Source: Adhaeribacter pallidiroseus | GTDB lineage: Bacteria > Bacteroidota > Bacteroidia > Cytophagales > Hymenobacteraceae | Assembly (NCBI RefSeq): GCF_003340495.1 | Contig: NZ_QASA01000001.1 | Location: forward strand, 1,798,001 to 1,862,000 | Length of the DNA stretch: 64,000 bases | Direction: 5' to 3' | Shown: positions 9,415 through 19,552 of the stretch, one piece after another | Layout: each line of letters begins with the position of its first letter | Numbering within the stretch: the first letter of the stretch is position 1 | Position numbers and translations under genes: made by a program | The notes under the pieces: generated by a model | Databases searched by the model: none | The model's input: the letters and a program-made list of their open reading frames with translations, nothing else | What the model was told of the DNA's origin: nothing

Positions 9415-10538
9415 AAAGTTCTCTTGCTCAAGTTTCATCTTTTGGCCAGAGCATCTGGCTGGATTACATACGCCGCAACTTTATTGCTTCTGGCGAATTA
9501 AAAAAACTCATCGACGAAGATGACCTGCGGGGCGTTACATCTAACCCGGCGATATTTGAAGAAGCTATTGCTAGGAGCAACGACTACTGGGATACTATCA
9601 AAACTTTGAGTCAATCTGGTAAGTCTACCGAAGAAATATTCTTAGCTGTAGCTATTGAGGACGTGCAAAATGCCGCGGATACTTTTCGGGAAGTTTATGA
9701 ACAAACCCAAGCCCTGGATGGATACGTGAGTTTAGAAGTATCGCCTATTCTGGCGCTGAATACCGCCGGAACAATAACCGAAGCGCAAGCTTCCTGGGAA
9801 ACTTTGAACCGGAAAAACGTGATGATCAAAGTGCCCGGCACCCCAGAAGGATTGCCCGCGATTACGCAACTTATCGGCCAAGGCATAAACATTAACGTTA
9901 CTTTGCTGTTTAGCCTGGAGCGTTACCGGCAAGTAGCCGAAGCCTACGTAGCTGGTTTAGAGCAACGGGTACAAAAAGGCGAACCGGTGAGTGATGTAGC
10001 TTCCGTAGCCAGTTTCTTTCTAAGCCGCATTGATGCGCTGGTAGATCCCATGCTGGAGAAAGTAAAACAAGCAGGGGGCGAACACGCCACATTAGCCGAA
10101 CAAATGTTAGGCAAAACTGCTATTGCGAGCGCCAAAATGGCTTACCAGATTTACAAGGAAGTATTTAATTCTGATAGGTTTAAAGTTTTAGCCGAGCAAG
10201 GTGCTAAACCGCAACGCTTGCTTTGGGCCAGTACCAGTACCAAAAACCCGGCTTATCGCGATGTAATGTACATTGAAGCTTTGATTGGGCCCGACACGGT
10301 AAATACCGTACCCATGGAAACCATGAATGCTTTCCGCGATCACGGCATTCCAGCAGCCCGATTAGAAGAAGGTACCGAAGAAGCCCGGAATCTCATTGCG
10401 CAATTACCGCAAGTAGGCGTTGATTTAGATGCGGTTACAAAGCAATTAGAAGAAGAAGGTATTCAAAAGTTTATCAAACCTTTTAACAGTTTAATGCAGG
10501 TTCTGGAAGAAAAACGAAAAGCAGCCGCTGCGGTATAA
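9411..10538 (+). CDS. tal: Transaldolase
   Basis: 375 residues, matching the longer transaldolase subfamily found in actinobacteria, cyanobacteria and Bacteroidota rather than the short TalC form. It transfers dihydroxyacetone units between sugar phosphates. Visible are GVTSNPAIFEEAI near 38-50, VSLEVSP with the conserved acidic residue near 104, the Schiff-base Lys in MIKVPGTPEGLPA near 138-150, and LLWASTSTKNPAYRDVMYIEALIGPDTVNT near 265-295. It starts in the rpiB stop (ATGA overlap) and its TAA overlaps the following HAD gene ATG, so translation is coupled in both directions. Confidence 0.96.
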   Translation: MKSSLAQVSSFGQSIWLDYIRRNFIASGELKKLIDEDDLRGVTSNPAIFEEAIARSNDYWDTIKTLSQSGKSTEEIFLAVAIEDVQNAADTFREVYEQTQALDGYVSLEVSPILALNTAGTITEAQASWETLNRKNVMIKVPGTPEGLPAITQLIGQGININVTLLFSLERYRQVAEAYVAGLEQRVQKGEPVSDVASVASFFLSRIDALVDPMLEKVKQAGGEHATLAEQMLGKTAIASAKMAYQIYKEVFNSDRFKVLAEQGAKPQRLLWASTSTKNPAYRDVMYIEALIGPDTVNTVPMETMNAFRDHGIPAARLEEGTEEARNLIAQLPQVGVDLDAVTKQLEEEGIQKFIKPFNSLMQVLEEKRKAAAAV

Positions 10539-11155
10539 TGAATGCGACGACAACTATAAAAGCTCTTTTTCTGGATATTGGCGGGGTTTTACTAACCAAC
10601 GGTTGGGACCGTAAGGCCCGGAAGCGCGCGGCAGATACATTTAACCTGGATTACGAACAGCTCAACGAGCGGCACAACCTAACCTTTGATACTTACGAAT
10701 CAGGTAAATTAAGTTTAGATGAGTACTTAAAACGAACTGTTTTTTACGAGAAAAGAGCGTACACTCCCCAGGAATTTACGCAATTTATCATGGATCAAAC
10801 CGGGCCATATCCGGATATGATCAATTTAATGAAAGATTTAAAAAACCGGTATAGATTAAAAATTGCGGCAGTTAACAACGAAGGACGGGAATTAAATGAA
10901 CATCGCGTTCGCCATTTCGGTTTACACCAGTTTATAGATATGTTTGTTTCCTCGTGCTACGTTCATTTTCGGAAACCGGATCAGGATATATTCCAGATGG
11001 CTTTAGACATTGCTCAGGTTTCACCCGAGCAAGTGGTGTATGTCGATGACCGGCCAATGTTTGTGCAGGTGGCCAGTAGCTTAGGTATGCATTGCATCCA
11101 TCATACTGATTATGCGTTAACCAAGCAAGCTTTAGCTAAATTGGGATTGGTTTAA
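10538..11155 (+). CDS. HAD family hydrolase
   Basis: 205 residues, haloacid dehalogenase superfamily, subfamily IA-like. Motif I is FLDIGGVLLTNGW near residues 11-23 (nucleophile Asp; the second Asp is replaced by Gly, as is common in the DxGGVL group), motif III Lys is in HFRKPDQDIF near 146-155, and motif IV is VYVDDRPMFV near 166-175. It is predicted to dephosphorylate a small phosphometabolite. It overlaps tal by one base (TAATG), so it belongs to the pentose phosphate operon and may act on a sugar phosphate; the substrate is inference. Confidence 0.85.
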   Translation: MNATTTIKALFLDIGGVLLTNGWDRKARKRAADTFNLDYEQLNERHNLTFDTYESGKLSLDEYLKRTVFYEKRAYTPQEFTQFIMDQTGPYPDMINLMKDLKNRYRLKIAAVNNEGRELNEHRVRHFGLHQFIDMFVSSCYVHFRKPDQDIFQMALDIAQVSPEQVVYVDDRPMFVQVASSLGMHCIHHTDYALTKQALAKLGLV

Positions 11156-11207
11156 AAATTTTGCGAATTACTAAGTTAGAACTATTGCTTTAAAACACGC
11201 AGGTTGG

Positions 11208-11240
11208 TTTGGTAATATTTTTTTTAAATTTTTACCTGTG
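11208..11240 (+). promoter_or_regulatory. Candidate Bacteroidota promoter for gnd
   Basis: TTTG (11208-11211), 21-base spacer, TACCTGTG (11233-11240), matching the -33/-7 consensus TTTG / TAnnTTTG with one mismatch. It lies 35 bases before the gnd start, so gnd can be transcribed separately from the tkt-rpiB-tal-HAD operon. Confidence 0.4.
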
Positions 11241-11274
11241 AACTCTCTTAACTCAAGAAAATATATAGCCTTTT

Positions 11275-12690
11275 ATGGACAACACACAATACGATTTTGG
11301 CATGGTTGGTTTAGGCGTAATGGGCCGGAATTTACTTTTAAATATAGCCGATCACGGATTTGCCGTATCAGGATTGGATTTAGATCCGGTAAAAGCGTTA
11401 GCCCTGGAGAACGAAGCCGACAAAGGAAAACCGGTAAAAGGAACTACTAACGCCGAAGAATTTATTCAATCATTAAAACTACCCCGGGCATTAATGCTAC
11501 TGGTGCCGGCAGGAAAACCCGTTGATTCGGCCATTGCCAGTTTATTGCCCTACCTGGCATCCGGCGACATTGTAATTGATGGCGGTAATTCCTACTTTCC
11601 GGATACGGACCGGCGGGTAGTAGCTTTGGCCGAGAAAGGTATTCACTTCTTTGGTATGGGCATTTCGGGGGGTGAAAAGGGCGCTCGTTTCGGACCCAGC
11701 ATGATGCCCGGTGGCGACCGCCAGGCTTACGAACGACTGCGACCTATTTTTGAAGCAGTAGCCGCTAAAGTAAACGGCGAACCTTGCGTTACCTTTCTGG
11801 GCAATGGCTCCGCGGGTAATTACGTGAAAATGGTGCATAATGGCATTGAGTACGGCATTATGCAGCTCATCGCCGAAATCTACGATTTCATGAAACGTGG
11901 TCTGGGCTTGAGCGACGGTGCTTTGCAACAGGTATTCGCCGATTGGAATCAAACCGAAGTACAATCTTTTTTAATAGAGATAACCGGTGAAATTTTAAAA
12001 AAATTAGATGAAGTTACGGGTCAGCCTTTGGTAAACGTGATATCGGACCGGGCCCGCCAAAAAGGAACCGGAAAATGGACTTCCCAAAACGCCATGGACT
12101 TGCAGGTGCCATTGCCTACCGTAGACATGGCCGTAACCATGCGCGACTTATCGGCTTACAAAGACGAACGCGTATTGGCTGCGCAACAATTAGGCGGGAT
12201 AACTGCTAATAACTCCGGCACCGAGGCAACGGAAATTATAAATCAGCTCCGCAGCGCCTTTTATTTTGCCATGTTGGTAACGTATGCCCAAGGTTTTGTG
12301 CAACTCCGGACAGCTTCTAAAGCTTATAACTATGAATTAGAAATGCAAGAAGTAGCTAAAATCTGGCGGGGCGGTTGCATTATCCGGGCAGCCTGCCTCG
12401 AAGATATTCGGCAAGCTTTTAACACCAATTCCGATCTACCTAATTTACTGCTCGATCCAAATATTGGCGCTGCTTTAACCCAACACCAAGCCGATGTACG
12501 GGCCGTGGTAAAATTAACCGTGGATAAAGGGATTCCAATGCCAGCCTTGCTAACTTCTCTAAGTTACTTTGATGCTTACCGGAGTGCAGTTCTACCCACT
12601 AATTTAATTCAGGCGCAACGGGATTATTTTGGGGCACATACTTACGAACGTATTGATCAAGAGGGCATTTTTCATACGCAGTGGAGTTAA
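11275..12690 (+). CDS. gnd: 6-phosphogluconate dehydrogenase, decarboxylating
   Basis: 471 residues, full length. It oxidatively decarboxylates 6-phosphogluconate to ribulose 5-phosphate, giving NAD(P)H. The Rossmann motif GLGVMGRNL is at about 9-17, substrate motif GISGGEKGARFGPSMMPGG at about 129-147 (normally GVSGGEEGAR), catalytic Lys/His region VKMVHNGIEYGIMQLIAE at about 183-200, and SDRARQKGTGKW near 257-268. The Lys in GGEKGA where many homologues have Glu is a small departure, also seen in some relatives. Third enzyme of the oxidative branch, placed before zwf and pgl. Confidence 0.96.
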   Translation: MDNTQYDFGMVGLGVMGRNLLLNIADHGFAVSGLDLDPVKALALENEADKGKPVKGTTNAEEFIQSLKLPRALMLLVPAGKPVDSAIASLLPYLASGDIVIDGGNSYFPDTDRRVVALAEKGIHFFGMGISGGEKGARFGPSMMPGGDRQAYERLRPIFEAVAAKVNGEPCVTFLGNGSAGNYVKMVHNGIEYGIMQLIAEIYDFMKRGLGLSDGALQQVFADWNQTEVQSFLIEITGEILKKLDEVTGQPLVNVISDRARQKGTGKWTSQNAMDLQVPLPTVDMAVTMRDLSAYKDERVLAAQQLGGITANNSGTEATEIINQLRSAFYFAMLVTYAQGFVQLRTASKAYNYELEMQEVAKIWRGGCIIRAACLEDIRQAFNTNSDLPNLLLDPNIGAALTQHQADVRAVVKLTVDKGIPMPALLTSLSYFDAYRSAVLPTNLIQAQRDYFGAHTYERIDQEGIFHTQWS

Positions 12691-12882
12691 GCTAGGTGTC
12701 TCTCTTTATAGATCAATTTTTTCTTTTGCCCAAGAAAAAGCGGGTGCTTATCGCATCAAAAATTTAAAAAAAATTAAAAAATAGGCAGTATTGTAATCAG
12801 TCAAAAGCTCTACTTCATTACAAGTTTAGCTTTTACTTATAACGAGCTTTCCTAAACAAATAAATTTTTAATTGTTACTACC

Positions 12883-14424
12883 ATGATAGCAGGCGGAAGA
12901 ACAGAACCCACTGTAGTTGTTATTTTCGGAGGAACCGGTGACTTAACCAAACGAAAGCTGATACCCGCTTTTTATAATTTGTTTTTAAGTGGCTGGTTAC
13001 CCGAAAAGTTCGCCATTATTGGTCTAGGGCGTACCAAACTAAATGATGCGGATTACCGCCAGCGTTTATACGAGGGCTTAACGGAATTTTCGCGCAGTGG
13101 CCAGCCTACCCCCGAAAACTGGGATAAATTTAATTCCGAAATTCTTTATCATACCTCCGAAATCAACGACCCCGCTGCTTATACCCAACTAGCCGAGAAA
13201 ATTGGGGAGTTTGATAAAGCCTGGGGAGTACGGGCTAACCGCTTATTTTATCTTTCTATTGCGCCGCAGTTTATTGAAGCGGTTACCACTAACGTCCACG
13301 CGGCCGGATTAGCCAGCGATATTGCCCGTGACCGGATTATTGTGGAAAAACCTTTTGGAAAAGACTTGGAATCGGCCCGCAATTTAAATCAACTCCTCAC
13401 CCGTACGTTTCAGGAAAGCCAGATTTACCGCATCGATCATTATTTAGGTAAAGAAACAGTGCAGAATATATTGGCCTTTCGCTTTGCAAATGCTTTGTTT
13501 GAACCGCTCTGGAACCGCAATTATATTGATTACGTGCAAATAACCGTAGCCGAGCAAGTGGGCGTAGAAGAACGGGGCGGTTATTACGAAGGAGTGGGAG
13601 CGCTTCGCGACATGATTCAGAATCATTTGCTGCAAATTATGTGCATGATTGCCATGGAAGCGCCGGTGTCGTTCGAGGCCGAAGAAATTCGCAACCGCAA
13701 GGTAGATGTACTCCGGGCCATTCGCCGCTTTACGCCGGACCAGGTGAATCAGCATGCGGTACGGGGCCAGTACGGTTCCGGCTGGATGCAAGGCAAACAA
13801 GTACCTGGCTACCGCGAAGAACCCAGCGTGGATCCGCATTCCAATACCGAAACCTTTGCCGCAGTAAAATTTTACCTCGACAACTGGCGTTGGCAAGGCG
13901 TTCCTTTTTACTTACGCACGGGCAAACGCTTACAAGAAAAAACTTCTTCGATAACCGTACAATTTCGACCGGTGCCGCATTCCACTTTTTCAGCGGCTCT
14001 TTCGGAGAATTTATTGCCCAATCGTTTAACCATTAACATTCAACCGCAAATGGATATCCGGTTGCGGTTTATGGCCAAAAGACCTGGTTTGGAAATGCAA
14101 CTCACGCCGGCCAAAATGGTTTTTGATTACGACGATTGTTCTACGCAATCGCCGGAGGCTTACGAAACTTTGCTGCTAGATGCTTTACAAGGCGATGCTA
14201 CTTTGTTTATGCGTTCCGACCAGGTAGAAACTGCTTGGGAAGTAATAACCCCTATTCTGGAAACCTGGGAATCGCGGCCATCCTTAGAATTCCCTAACTA
14301 TACCGCTGGCATGTGGGGACCAGAGAATGCCGAAGCTTTAATTGCCCGCGAAGGGCATACTTGGGCCGTTACAATGTCGCGTAATGGGCAAGCTAAAGAA
14401 AATAAAGAAAAAGCAAAAGCATGA
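12883..14424 (+). CDS. zwf: Glucose-6-phosphate dehydrogenase
   Basis: 513 residues, full length. It catalyses the first, NADP-linked oxidation of glucose 6-phosphate. The nucleotide-binding motif [15 protein letters not shown] lies at about 15-29, [10 protein letters not shown] at about 156-165 and the substrate signature RIDHYLGKE at about 184-192 with the catalytic His nearby. Its start overlaps nothing upstream (192-base gap from gnd, no clear terminator), and its TGA overlaps the pgl ATG by four bases. The C-terminal 15 residues are Lys-rich and probably unstructured. Confidence 0.97.
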   Translation: MIAGGRTEPTVVVIFGGTGDLTKRKLIPAFYNLFLSGWLPEKFAIIGLGRTKLNDADYRQRLYEGLTEFSRSGQPTPENWDKFNSEILYHTSEINDPAAYTQLAEKIGEFDKAWGVRANRLFYLSIAPQFIEAVTTNVHAAGLASDIARDRIIVEKPFGKDLESARNLNQLLTRTFQESQIYRIDHYLGKETVQNILAFRFANALFEPLWNRNYIDYVQITVAEQVGVEERGGYYEGVGALRDMIQNHLLQIMCMIAMEAPVSFEAEEIRNRKVDVLRAIRRFTPDQVNQHAVRGQYGSGWMQGKQVPGYREEPSVDPHSNTETFAAVKFYLDNWRWQGVPFYLRTGKRLQEKTSSITVQFRPVPHSTFSAALSENLLPNRLTINIQPQMDIRLRFMAKRPGLEMQLTPAKMVFDYDDCSTQSPEAYETLLLDALQGDATLFMRSDQVETAWEVITPILETWESRPSLEFPNYTAGMWGPENAEALIAREGHTWAVTMSRNGQAKENKEKAKA

Positions 14425-15158
14425 TCCGGGTATTTCCAAACACCGCCGAGTTAAGCCAAGCCGCAGTGGATATTTTTGTACAAGCCGCCCAGGAAGCTGT
14501 TAAGAATCAGGGCAAATTTTCCGTGGCACTAACGGGTGGCTCTTCACCCGAACAATTATACCGTTTGTTGGCCCAATCACCTTACCGGGAACAGGTGCCT
14601 TGGGAGCAAACCTTTGTGTTTTGGGGCGACGAACGCTGGGTACCGCTTTCCGACGAACGAAGTAACGCTAAATTGGCATTTGATGCTTTACTAAATTCGG
14701 TGCCAATTCCGAAAAATCAAATTTTTCCCATGTATGGTGACTCAGCACCCGAAGCGTATGCCGATCATTATGAAAATCTCATCCGTAACCATTTTGGTAA
14801 TTCTGATCTGCTTTTTGATTTAATGCTGTTGGGTATGGGCGACGATGGACACACGGCTTCGTTATTTCCGGGTACCGCCGTACTGCAGGAACAATCGCGG
14901 TGGGTGCAGGCGTATTATTTAGAACCCCAGCAAATGTACCGGATAACCCTTACGGCACCTTGCATAAATCGATCAAAGAAGATTATGTTTTTAACTTTTG
15001 GTGAGAAAAAAGCAGAAGCTTTATACCAGGTGCAGGAAGGCGAACGTAATTTTAAAAAATATCCATCGCAGTTAATTAATCCGGTAAACGGCAATACTAT
15101 TTGGCTGGTGGATGAATCTGCTGCGGCCAAGCTGTCTGAAAATTTAAAAAATGAATAG
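14421..15158 (+). CDS. pgl: 6-phosphogluconolactonase
   Basis: 245 residues, NagB/RpiA/DevB-superfamily lactonase that hydrolyses 6-phosphogluconolactone, the second oxidative step. Visible are [16 protein letters not shown] at about 35-50, [16 protein letters not shown] at about 72-87 and [17 protein letters not shown] at about 135-151 with the catalytic His. ATGA overlap with zwf shows coupled translation. With gnd and zwf it completes the oxidative branch in one block. Confidence 0.96.
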   Translation: MIRVFPNTAELSQAAVDIFVQAAQEAVKNQGKFSVALTGGSSPEQLYRLLAQSPYREQVPWEQTFVFWGDERWVPLSDERSNAKLAFDALLNSVPIPKNQIFPMYGDSAPEAYADHYENLIRNHFGNSDLLFDLMLLGMGDDGHTASLFPGTAVLQEQSRWVQAYYLEPQQMYRITLTAPCINRSKKIMFLTFGEKKAEALYQVQEGERNFKKYPSQLINPVNGNTIWLVDESAAAKLSENLKNE

Positions 15159-15239
15159 GCTTCGGTCTTTATTTTTAATTTTTAGAAGCGTTTTCACCCT
15201 CCTTTAGTCCTTTTTATAAGGCTATTTAGTAAATCTCTT

Positions 15240-15266
15240 TTTAAGTTTTTCTTTTAAAAACTTAAA
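15240..15266. repeat. 11-bp AT-rich inverted repeat after pgl
   Basis: TTTAAGTTTTT (15240-15250) and AAAAACTTAAA (15256-15266) around CTTTT. It may serve as a weak terminator for the zwf-pgl unit; it is AT-only enough that chance is possible. Confidence 0.3.
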
Positions 15267-15402
15267 TCGGGTGAGATTATTACGGATTTTAATCTGCTTT
15301 TAAGTATTAATCTATAGTATATTCTCATGAATAATATTGGATTAGCTATGGGAATATTTTAATAGTTTAGTAAATTAGCCGATAAACTTAATCCGTAATC
15401 TA

Positions 15403-15864
15403 ATGGCCCAGTATAAATTACAAGTAAATGGCCGGAGCTACCAGGCCGACGTAGAGCCGGACACCCCACTTTTGTGGGTTTTACGCGACCACCTGGGGTT
15501 GGTCGGCACCAAGTATGGTTGCGGTATTGCCCAATGCGGCGCTTGTACCGTGCACGTAAACGGCGAGGCTACTCGTTCCTGCGTTTACCCGGTTTCGGCC
15601 TTGGGTAAATCAAAAGTGGTTACTATCGAAGGTTTATCACCCAAAGGAGATCATCCGGTACAACAAGCCTGGAACGAAGTGGACGTTTCGCAGTGCGGTT
15701 ATTGCCAGGCTGGCCAGATTATGACGGCCGCAGCTTTGCTCAAGAAAAATCCAAAACCTACTTCCGCCGAAATTGATGCCGGCATGACGGGTAATATTTG
15801 CCGTTGCGGCACTTACCACCGAATCAAAGAAGCTGTTCAATTAGCCGCTACTAAAACCAAATAG
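15403..15864 (+). CDS. (2Fe-2S)-binding subunit of a molybdenum hydroxylase (IorA-like)
   Basis: 153 residues, small subunit of the xanthine oxidase family in the isoquinoline 1-oxidoreductase arrangement. The N-terminal plant-type ferredoxin domain has the cluster ligands in [13 protein letters not shown] (about 38-50) with a further Cys near 60; the C-terminal helical domain has [10 protein letters not shown] (about 98-107) and [12 protein letters not shown] (about 130-141), giving the second 2Fe-2S cluster. It passes electrons from the molybdopterin subunit encoded two bases downstream. No FAD subunit is encoded, which fits the Ior type that uses a membrane or periplasmic acceptor. Confidence 0.94.
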   Translation: MAQYKLQVNGRSYQADVEPDTPLLWVLRDHLGLVGTKYGCGIAQCGACTVHVNGEATRSCVYPVSALGKSKVVTIEGLSPKGDHPVQQAWNEVDVSQCGYCQAGQIMTAAALLKKNPKPTSAEIDAGMTGNICRCGTYHRIKEAVQLAATKTK

Positions 15865-15866
15865 CT

Positions 15867-18008
15867 ATGTCAACGCAAGTACAAAATAGCCGGCGCAATT
15901 TTTTAAAAATTTCCGCTGCAGCCGGCGGCGGGTTATTTCTGGGTTTTAATTGGTTCCGCACCGAAGCCGCTACTACAGCGGTAATGGATGAAGCCGCGAT
16001 AGCAGCGGGTAATATTGAATTTAACAGTTACCTCAAAATAGCCACGGATGGCCTGATTACCATTTATTCTCCCAACCCGGAACTAGGGCAGAATATTAAA
16101 ACTTCTTTCCCGATGATTGTGGCCGAAGAACTGGACGCGGATTGGGCTAAAGTTAAAGTAGAACAAGCTAAATTAGATAAAAAATACGAACGCCAGTTAA
16201 CCGGCGGTAGCGGGGCGGTGCCGCATTCCTGGCAACGGTTGCGTAAAGCTGGAGCTACCGCGCGCCAAATGCTAATGGAGGCGGCTGCCAAGCGCTGGAA
16301 CGTTCCGGTAACGGAGCTTAGTACAGACAAAGGAGTAGTATGGCATAAAACCAGTAACCGCAAGCTAACTTACGGCGAACTGGCTACCGAAGCCTCCCAA
16401 ATTCCGGTACCTGCCGAAGTAAAATTAAAAGACCGCAAAGATTTTAAGTTAATCGGTAAACCCATTAAAAACGTGGAACACCACTCCATTGTAACGGGTA
16501 AACCACTTTTTGGCTTGGATTTCTATCGCGAAGGAATGTTGTTTGCCATGGTGCAACGGCCCGCCTTCGGTATGAAATTAAAAGCAGTAGATTCGGCAGC
16601 CGCTAAAGCTATGCCGGGCATAGTGGATGTAGTTACGTTTAAGAACAGCGTAGCGGTAGTGGGTAAATCTACCTGGCAGGTTAAAAAAGCCCGCGAAGCT
16701 TTGAAAATTGAATACGAAAAAGAAGGCAACATCGAAAGCACCGCCGACCATGACCGGATTATGCAGGAGTTACTGAATAAACCGGAGGCTACCGAGCGGC
16801 GCAAGGATGGCGATGTGGAATCGGCATTTAAAAACGCGGCAAAAGTAATTAAAAGCGAATACCAGTGTCCTTTTCTGTCGCATAGTCCCATGGAGCCGAT
16901 GAACTTTTTTGCCCACGTTCGGCCGGACGGGGTAGAATTAGTAGGGCCTACCCAAACGCCGGATTTAGCGCGCAACGAAACGGCTAAGTTATTGAACATT
17001 CCGCCGGAAAAAGTAACGGTAGAAATTACCCGTTTAGGTGGTGGTTTTGGGCGCCGGTTAAAAGCCGATTATGTGTTAGAGGCAGTAGAAGTTTCTAACC
17101 TGGTAAAAGCGCCGGTTAAAGTAATCTGGACCCGCGAAGACGATATGACAGGTGGATCTTACCGACCAGCCGTTCGGTACCGTTTTGAAGCAGCTTTAGA
17201 TGCTCAGAATAATTTAATTGGCTATAAGTTACGGGGGGCCAGTATTAATGCGGGTAACTCTACCCGGGAACATAATTTCCCTTCTGGAGCTGTCGATAAT
17301 TTATTAATAGATTCCGTAGAACACCAGTCGCCGATTACCACCGGTCCTTGGCGCGCACCTATTACTAATTTCCTGGCCTTTGCCGAACAATCTTTTATGG
17401 ACGAAGTGGCCCAGGCAGCTGGTAAAGATCCGGTACAATTCCGTTTGGATTTACTGGACAAAGCTAAAGCCAAACCCGTAGGTGAAATCAAATACGACAT
17501 CGACCGCATGAAAGGCGTTATACAACTAGCCGCTGAAAAAGCACAATGGGGCAAAAAGAAAGGTGTATTCCAGGGCTTCAGTGTTTATTTCTCACACGCT
17601 TCTTACGTAGCGCAAGTAGGCGAAGTAGTGGTGCAAAAAGGCAAACCCGTCCTGAAGAAAATCTACGCCGCTGCCGATTGTGGAATAGTCGTTAATTTAA
17701 GCGGGGCCCGTCAGCAAATGATGGGCGGTATTGTAGATGGTATTGGCCACGCCATGTACGGCAATTTAACGTTTAAAGACGGATTACCTACGCAAAAGAA
17801 CTTTGATACCTACCGTTTAATTCGCTTAAAAGAAATACCGGAAATCGACGTTAATTTTGTTGATAACGGCATTGACCCCACCGGATTAGGTGAGCCTGCT
17901 TTGCCTCCCACCGGTGGCGCGGTTGCCAATGCCTTATTTAAAGCTACCGGTAAGCGGTTAAAAAATCAACCATTTGCCGAACAGCAAGAGCTAAAAGATG
18001 TAATATAA
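15867..18008 (+). CDS. Molybdopterin-binding subunit of xanthine dehydrogenase family (IorB-like), Tat-exported
   Basis: 713 residues. The N terminus has a twin-arginine signal, SRRNFLKISAAAGGG at residues 8-22, followed by a hydrophobic stretch, so the folded cofactor-loaded enzyme should be exported, carrying the small subunit along. Family motifs include GGGFGRRLKADY (about 391-402), a GPWRAP phrase (about 493-498) and the C-terminal GLGEPALPPTGGAVANAL (about 671-688) with the active-site Glu. The substrate (aldehyde or N-heterocycle) cannot be assigned. It is two bases after the 2Fe-2S subunit gene, and a strong terminator follows. No molybdenum-insertion chaperone lies in this window. 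Confidence 0.93.
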   Translation: MSTQVQNSRRNFLKISAAAGGGLFLGFNWFRTEAATTAVMDEAAIAAGNIEFNSYLKIATDGLITIYSPNPELGQNIKTSFPMIVAEELDADWAKVKVEQAKLDKKYERQLTGGSGAVPHSWQRLRKAGATARQMLMEAAAKRWNVPVTELSTDKGVVWHKTSNRKLTYGELATEASQIPVPAEVKLKDRKDFKLIGKPIKNVEHHSIVTGKPLFGLDFYREGMLFAMVQRPAFGMKLKAVDSAAAKAMPGIVDVVTFKNSVAVVGKSTWQVKKAREALKIEYEKEGNIESTADHDRIMQELLNKPEATERRKDGDVESAFKNAAKVIKSEYQCPFLSHSPMEPMNFFAHVRPDGVELVGPTQTPDLARNETAKLLNIPPEKVTVEITRLGGGFGRRLKADYVLEAVEVSNLVKAPVKVIWTREDDMTGGSYRPAVRYRFEAALDAQNNLIGYKLRGASINAGNSTREHNFPSGAVDNLLIDSVEHQSPITTGPWRAPITNFLAFAEQSFMDEVAQAAGKDPVQFRLDLLDKAKAKPVGEIKYDIDRMKGVIQLAAEKAQWGKKKGVFQGFSVYFSHASYVAQVGEVVVQKGKPVLKKIYAAADCGIVVNLSGARQQMMGGIVDGIGHAMYGNLTFKDGLPTQKNFDTYRLIRLKEIPEIDVNFVDNGIDPTGLGEPALPPTGGAVANALFKATGKRLKNQPFAEQQELKDVI

Positions 18009-18469
18009 AATTTTTAAATTTTTAAAAAGCCCGGAGAGAACTTGTTCTCTCCGGGCTTTTTTGTGCCTTTTGTACTATACAAAATAATGTACATTAGATT
18101 ATATAACATATTTGCCTCACCTCTACTCAGTAGAAAGTGAAAGCGCTTGCACTAAAACTAGGTGAATCAAAAAGGCTTTAAAGAGTTACCTTAATTAAGT
18201 ACCTGATAGGAAATCCGGAATGATAAACTTGGAATCATTAAGGTTTGTTTCTATAGAAATTTTGCTAAAATTTTATTATAAATTAACCAAAAAAAGATTG
18301 GAAATTTAAGTTAAGTTGTTGATTATAAATAACTTTAATTAATACCGAAAAGTTGAAATCCTGAATTATAAGGCAAGGATAGTTGTTAAGATAATAACCA
18401 GGTAAAATGGTCAATTCAGGTTAGTGACCTGGTGTCTTTCATACACGTAACTTACTTATAAATTCTAAT
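18009..18469. other. Intergenic region before SPL-like gene
   Basis: Contains the terminator at 18024-18062 and an inverted repeat ACCAGGT (18397-18403) / ACCTGGT (18427-18433) about 40 bases before the downstream start codon, which is a candidate operator. Otherwise AT-rich with nothing recognised. Confidence 0.4.
18024..18062 (+). terminator. Strong intrinsic terminator after IorB
   Basis: Arms 18024-18040 and 18045-18062 with core GCCCGGAGAGAA/TTCTCTCCGGGC, tetraloop CTTG and a T tract. It lies 15 bases after the stop codon. Confidence 0.9.
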
Positions 18470-19552
18470 ATGCCAGAAGTTCAGGAAGAAGTAAATGTTA
18501 AATCAGTTGTTCGTAAGTCTAAATTATGGATGCCAAAGCGTGTTATTATTACGCCGGCGGCTTTGCAAGAGCCTTGGGGGCAACAGATGTACGAGCGGGT
18601 GAAGTCTTTAGGCTTACCGGTAGAAGAGTTAAAACAAAATCGCTTAACTGGTTTACGCGGCGAAGACGAGCGGGAAACGTACCGGAAAGCTAAAAATACT
18701 TTGGCTATTGTTACGGCACCAGCCAGTGCTTTTAAACTGCAACCCATTCCGCCTTCCGCCGATTACCAATTTCATCTGGCCGAAGGATGTCCGGCGCATT
18801 GCCAGTATTGTTATTTAGCCGGTAGCTTACAAGGTCCCCCGGTTATCCGGGCTTTCGCCAACTTACCAGCTATTCTCGAAAATTTAAAAAATTACCGCAA
18901 ACCGGGCCAGGTTACTACCTTCGAGGCGAGTTGTTATACTGATCCGTTGGGTATTGAGCACGTTACAGGCAGTTTGTCCGAAACTATTCGTTTTTTTGGT
19001 GAGCAGGAAAACATGCACTTGCGCTGGGTTTCTAAATTCGACCAGGTAGATGGCTTGTTGCCACTAGCGCATAACGGCAACACGCACCCGCGACTCAGTT
19101 TGAATACAGATTTTGTAGCGGCGCGCATGGAAGGGGGCACTGCTTCTGTGGATGCTCGAATAGCCGCCATCCGTAAGTTAGCCATGCCCAAAGTGCTGGG
19201 TGGCGGGGGGTATAAAGTTGGTATTGTATTGGCGCCTATTATGCCTTTACCCGATTGGCAAGATCAGTACACCTATTTACTCGATCGCCTAGAACAAGCC
19301 TTAAACTTTTCTTGCGAAGTTACTTTTGAGTTGATTACCCACCGGTTTACGCCCGGCTCCAAAGCGTTGTTGCAGGAATGGTACCCCAATACTTCTATAG
19401 ATTTTGACGAAAGTACCCGTTCGTTAAAGTTTAATAAGTTTGGTGGTAAAAAGTTTGTGTACCCGGCGGTAACCATGAACATGCTTCGCAGCTTTTTCCA
19501 AAGCGAATTAAAGCACCGTTTCCCGGATGCGCCCATTTTATACTGGACTTAA
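18470..19552 (+). CDS. Spore photoproduct lyase family radical SAM protein
   Basis: 360 residues. The radical-SAM cluster motif CPAHCQYCY (CxxxCxxC) is at about 104-112, in the SPL-like context AEGCPAHCQYCYLAGSL. Genuine spore photoproduct lyase repairs a UV thymine dimer in endospores; this organism is not expected to sporulate, so the family member likely repairs another lesion or has a different role. The C terminus FPDAPILYWT matches the family. It stands alone with its own terminator, followed 1.1 kb later by a second, broken family member. Start ATG 18470 chosen as the first in frame; the next, MPKRVI at 18530, is also possible. Confidence 0.85.
   Translation: MPEVQEEVNVKSVVRKSKLWMPKRVIITPAALQEPWGQQMYERVKSLGLPVEELKQNRLTGLRGEDERETYRKAKNTLAIVTAPASAFKLQPIPPSADYQFHLAEGCPAHCQYCYLAGSLQGPPVIRAFANLPAILENLKNYRKPGQVTTFEASCYTDPLGIEHVTGSLSETIRFFGEQENMHLRWVSKFDQVDGLLPLAHNGNTHPRLSLNTDFVAARMEGGTASVDARIAAIRKLAMPKVLGGGGYKVGIVLAPIMPLPDWQDQYTYLLDRLEQALNFSCEVTFELITHRFTPGSKALLQEWYPNTSIDFDESTRSLKFNKFGGKKFVYPAVTMNMLRSFFQSELKHRFPDAPILYWT

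Noticed and set aside
11238-11450. 70-codon plus-strand frame overlapping gnd start
   Set aside because: Out of frame with a certain gnd start that has the Rossmann motif; Arg/Ser-rich artefact.
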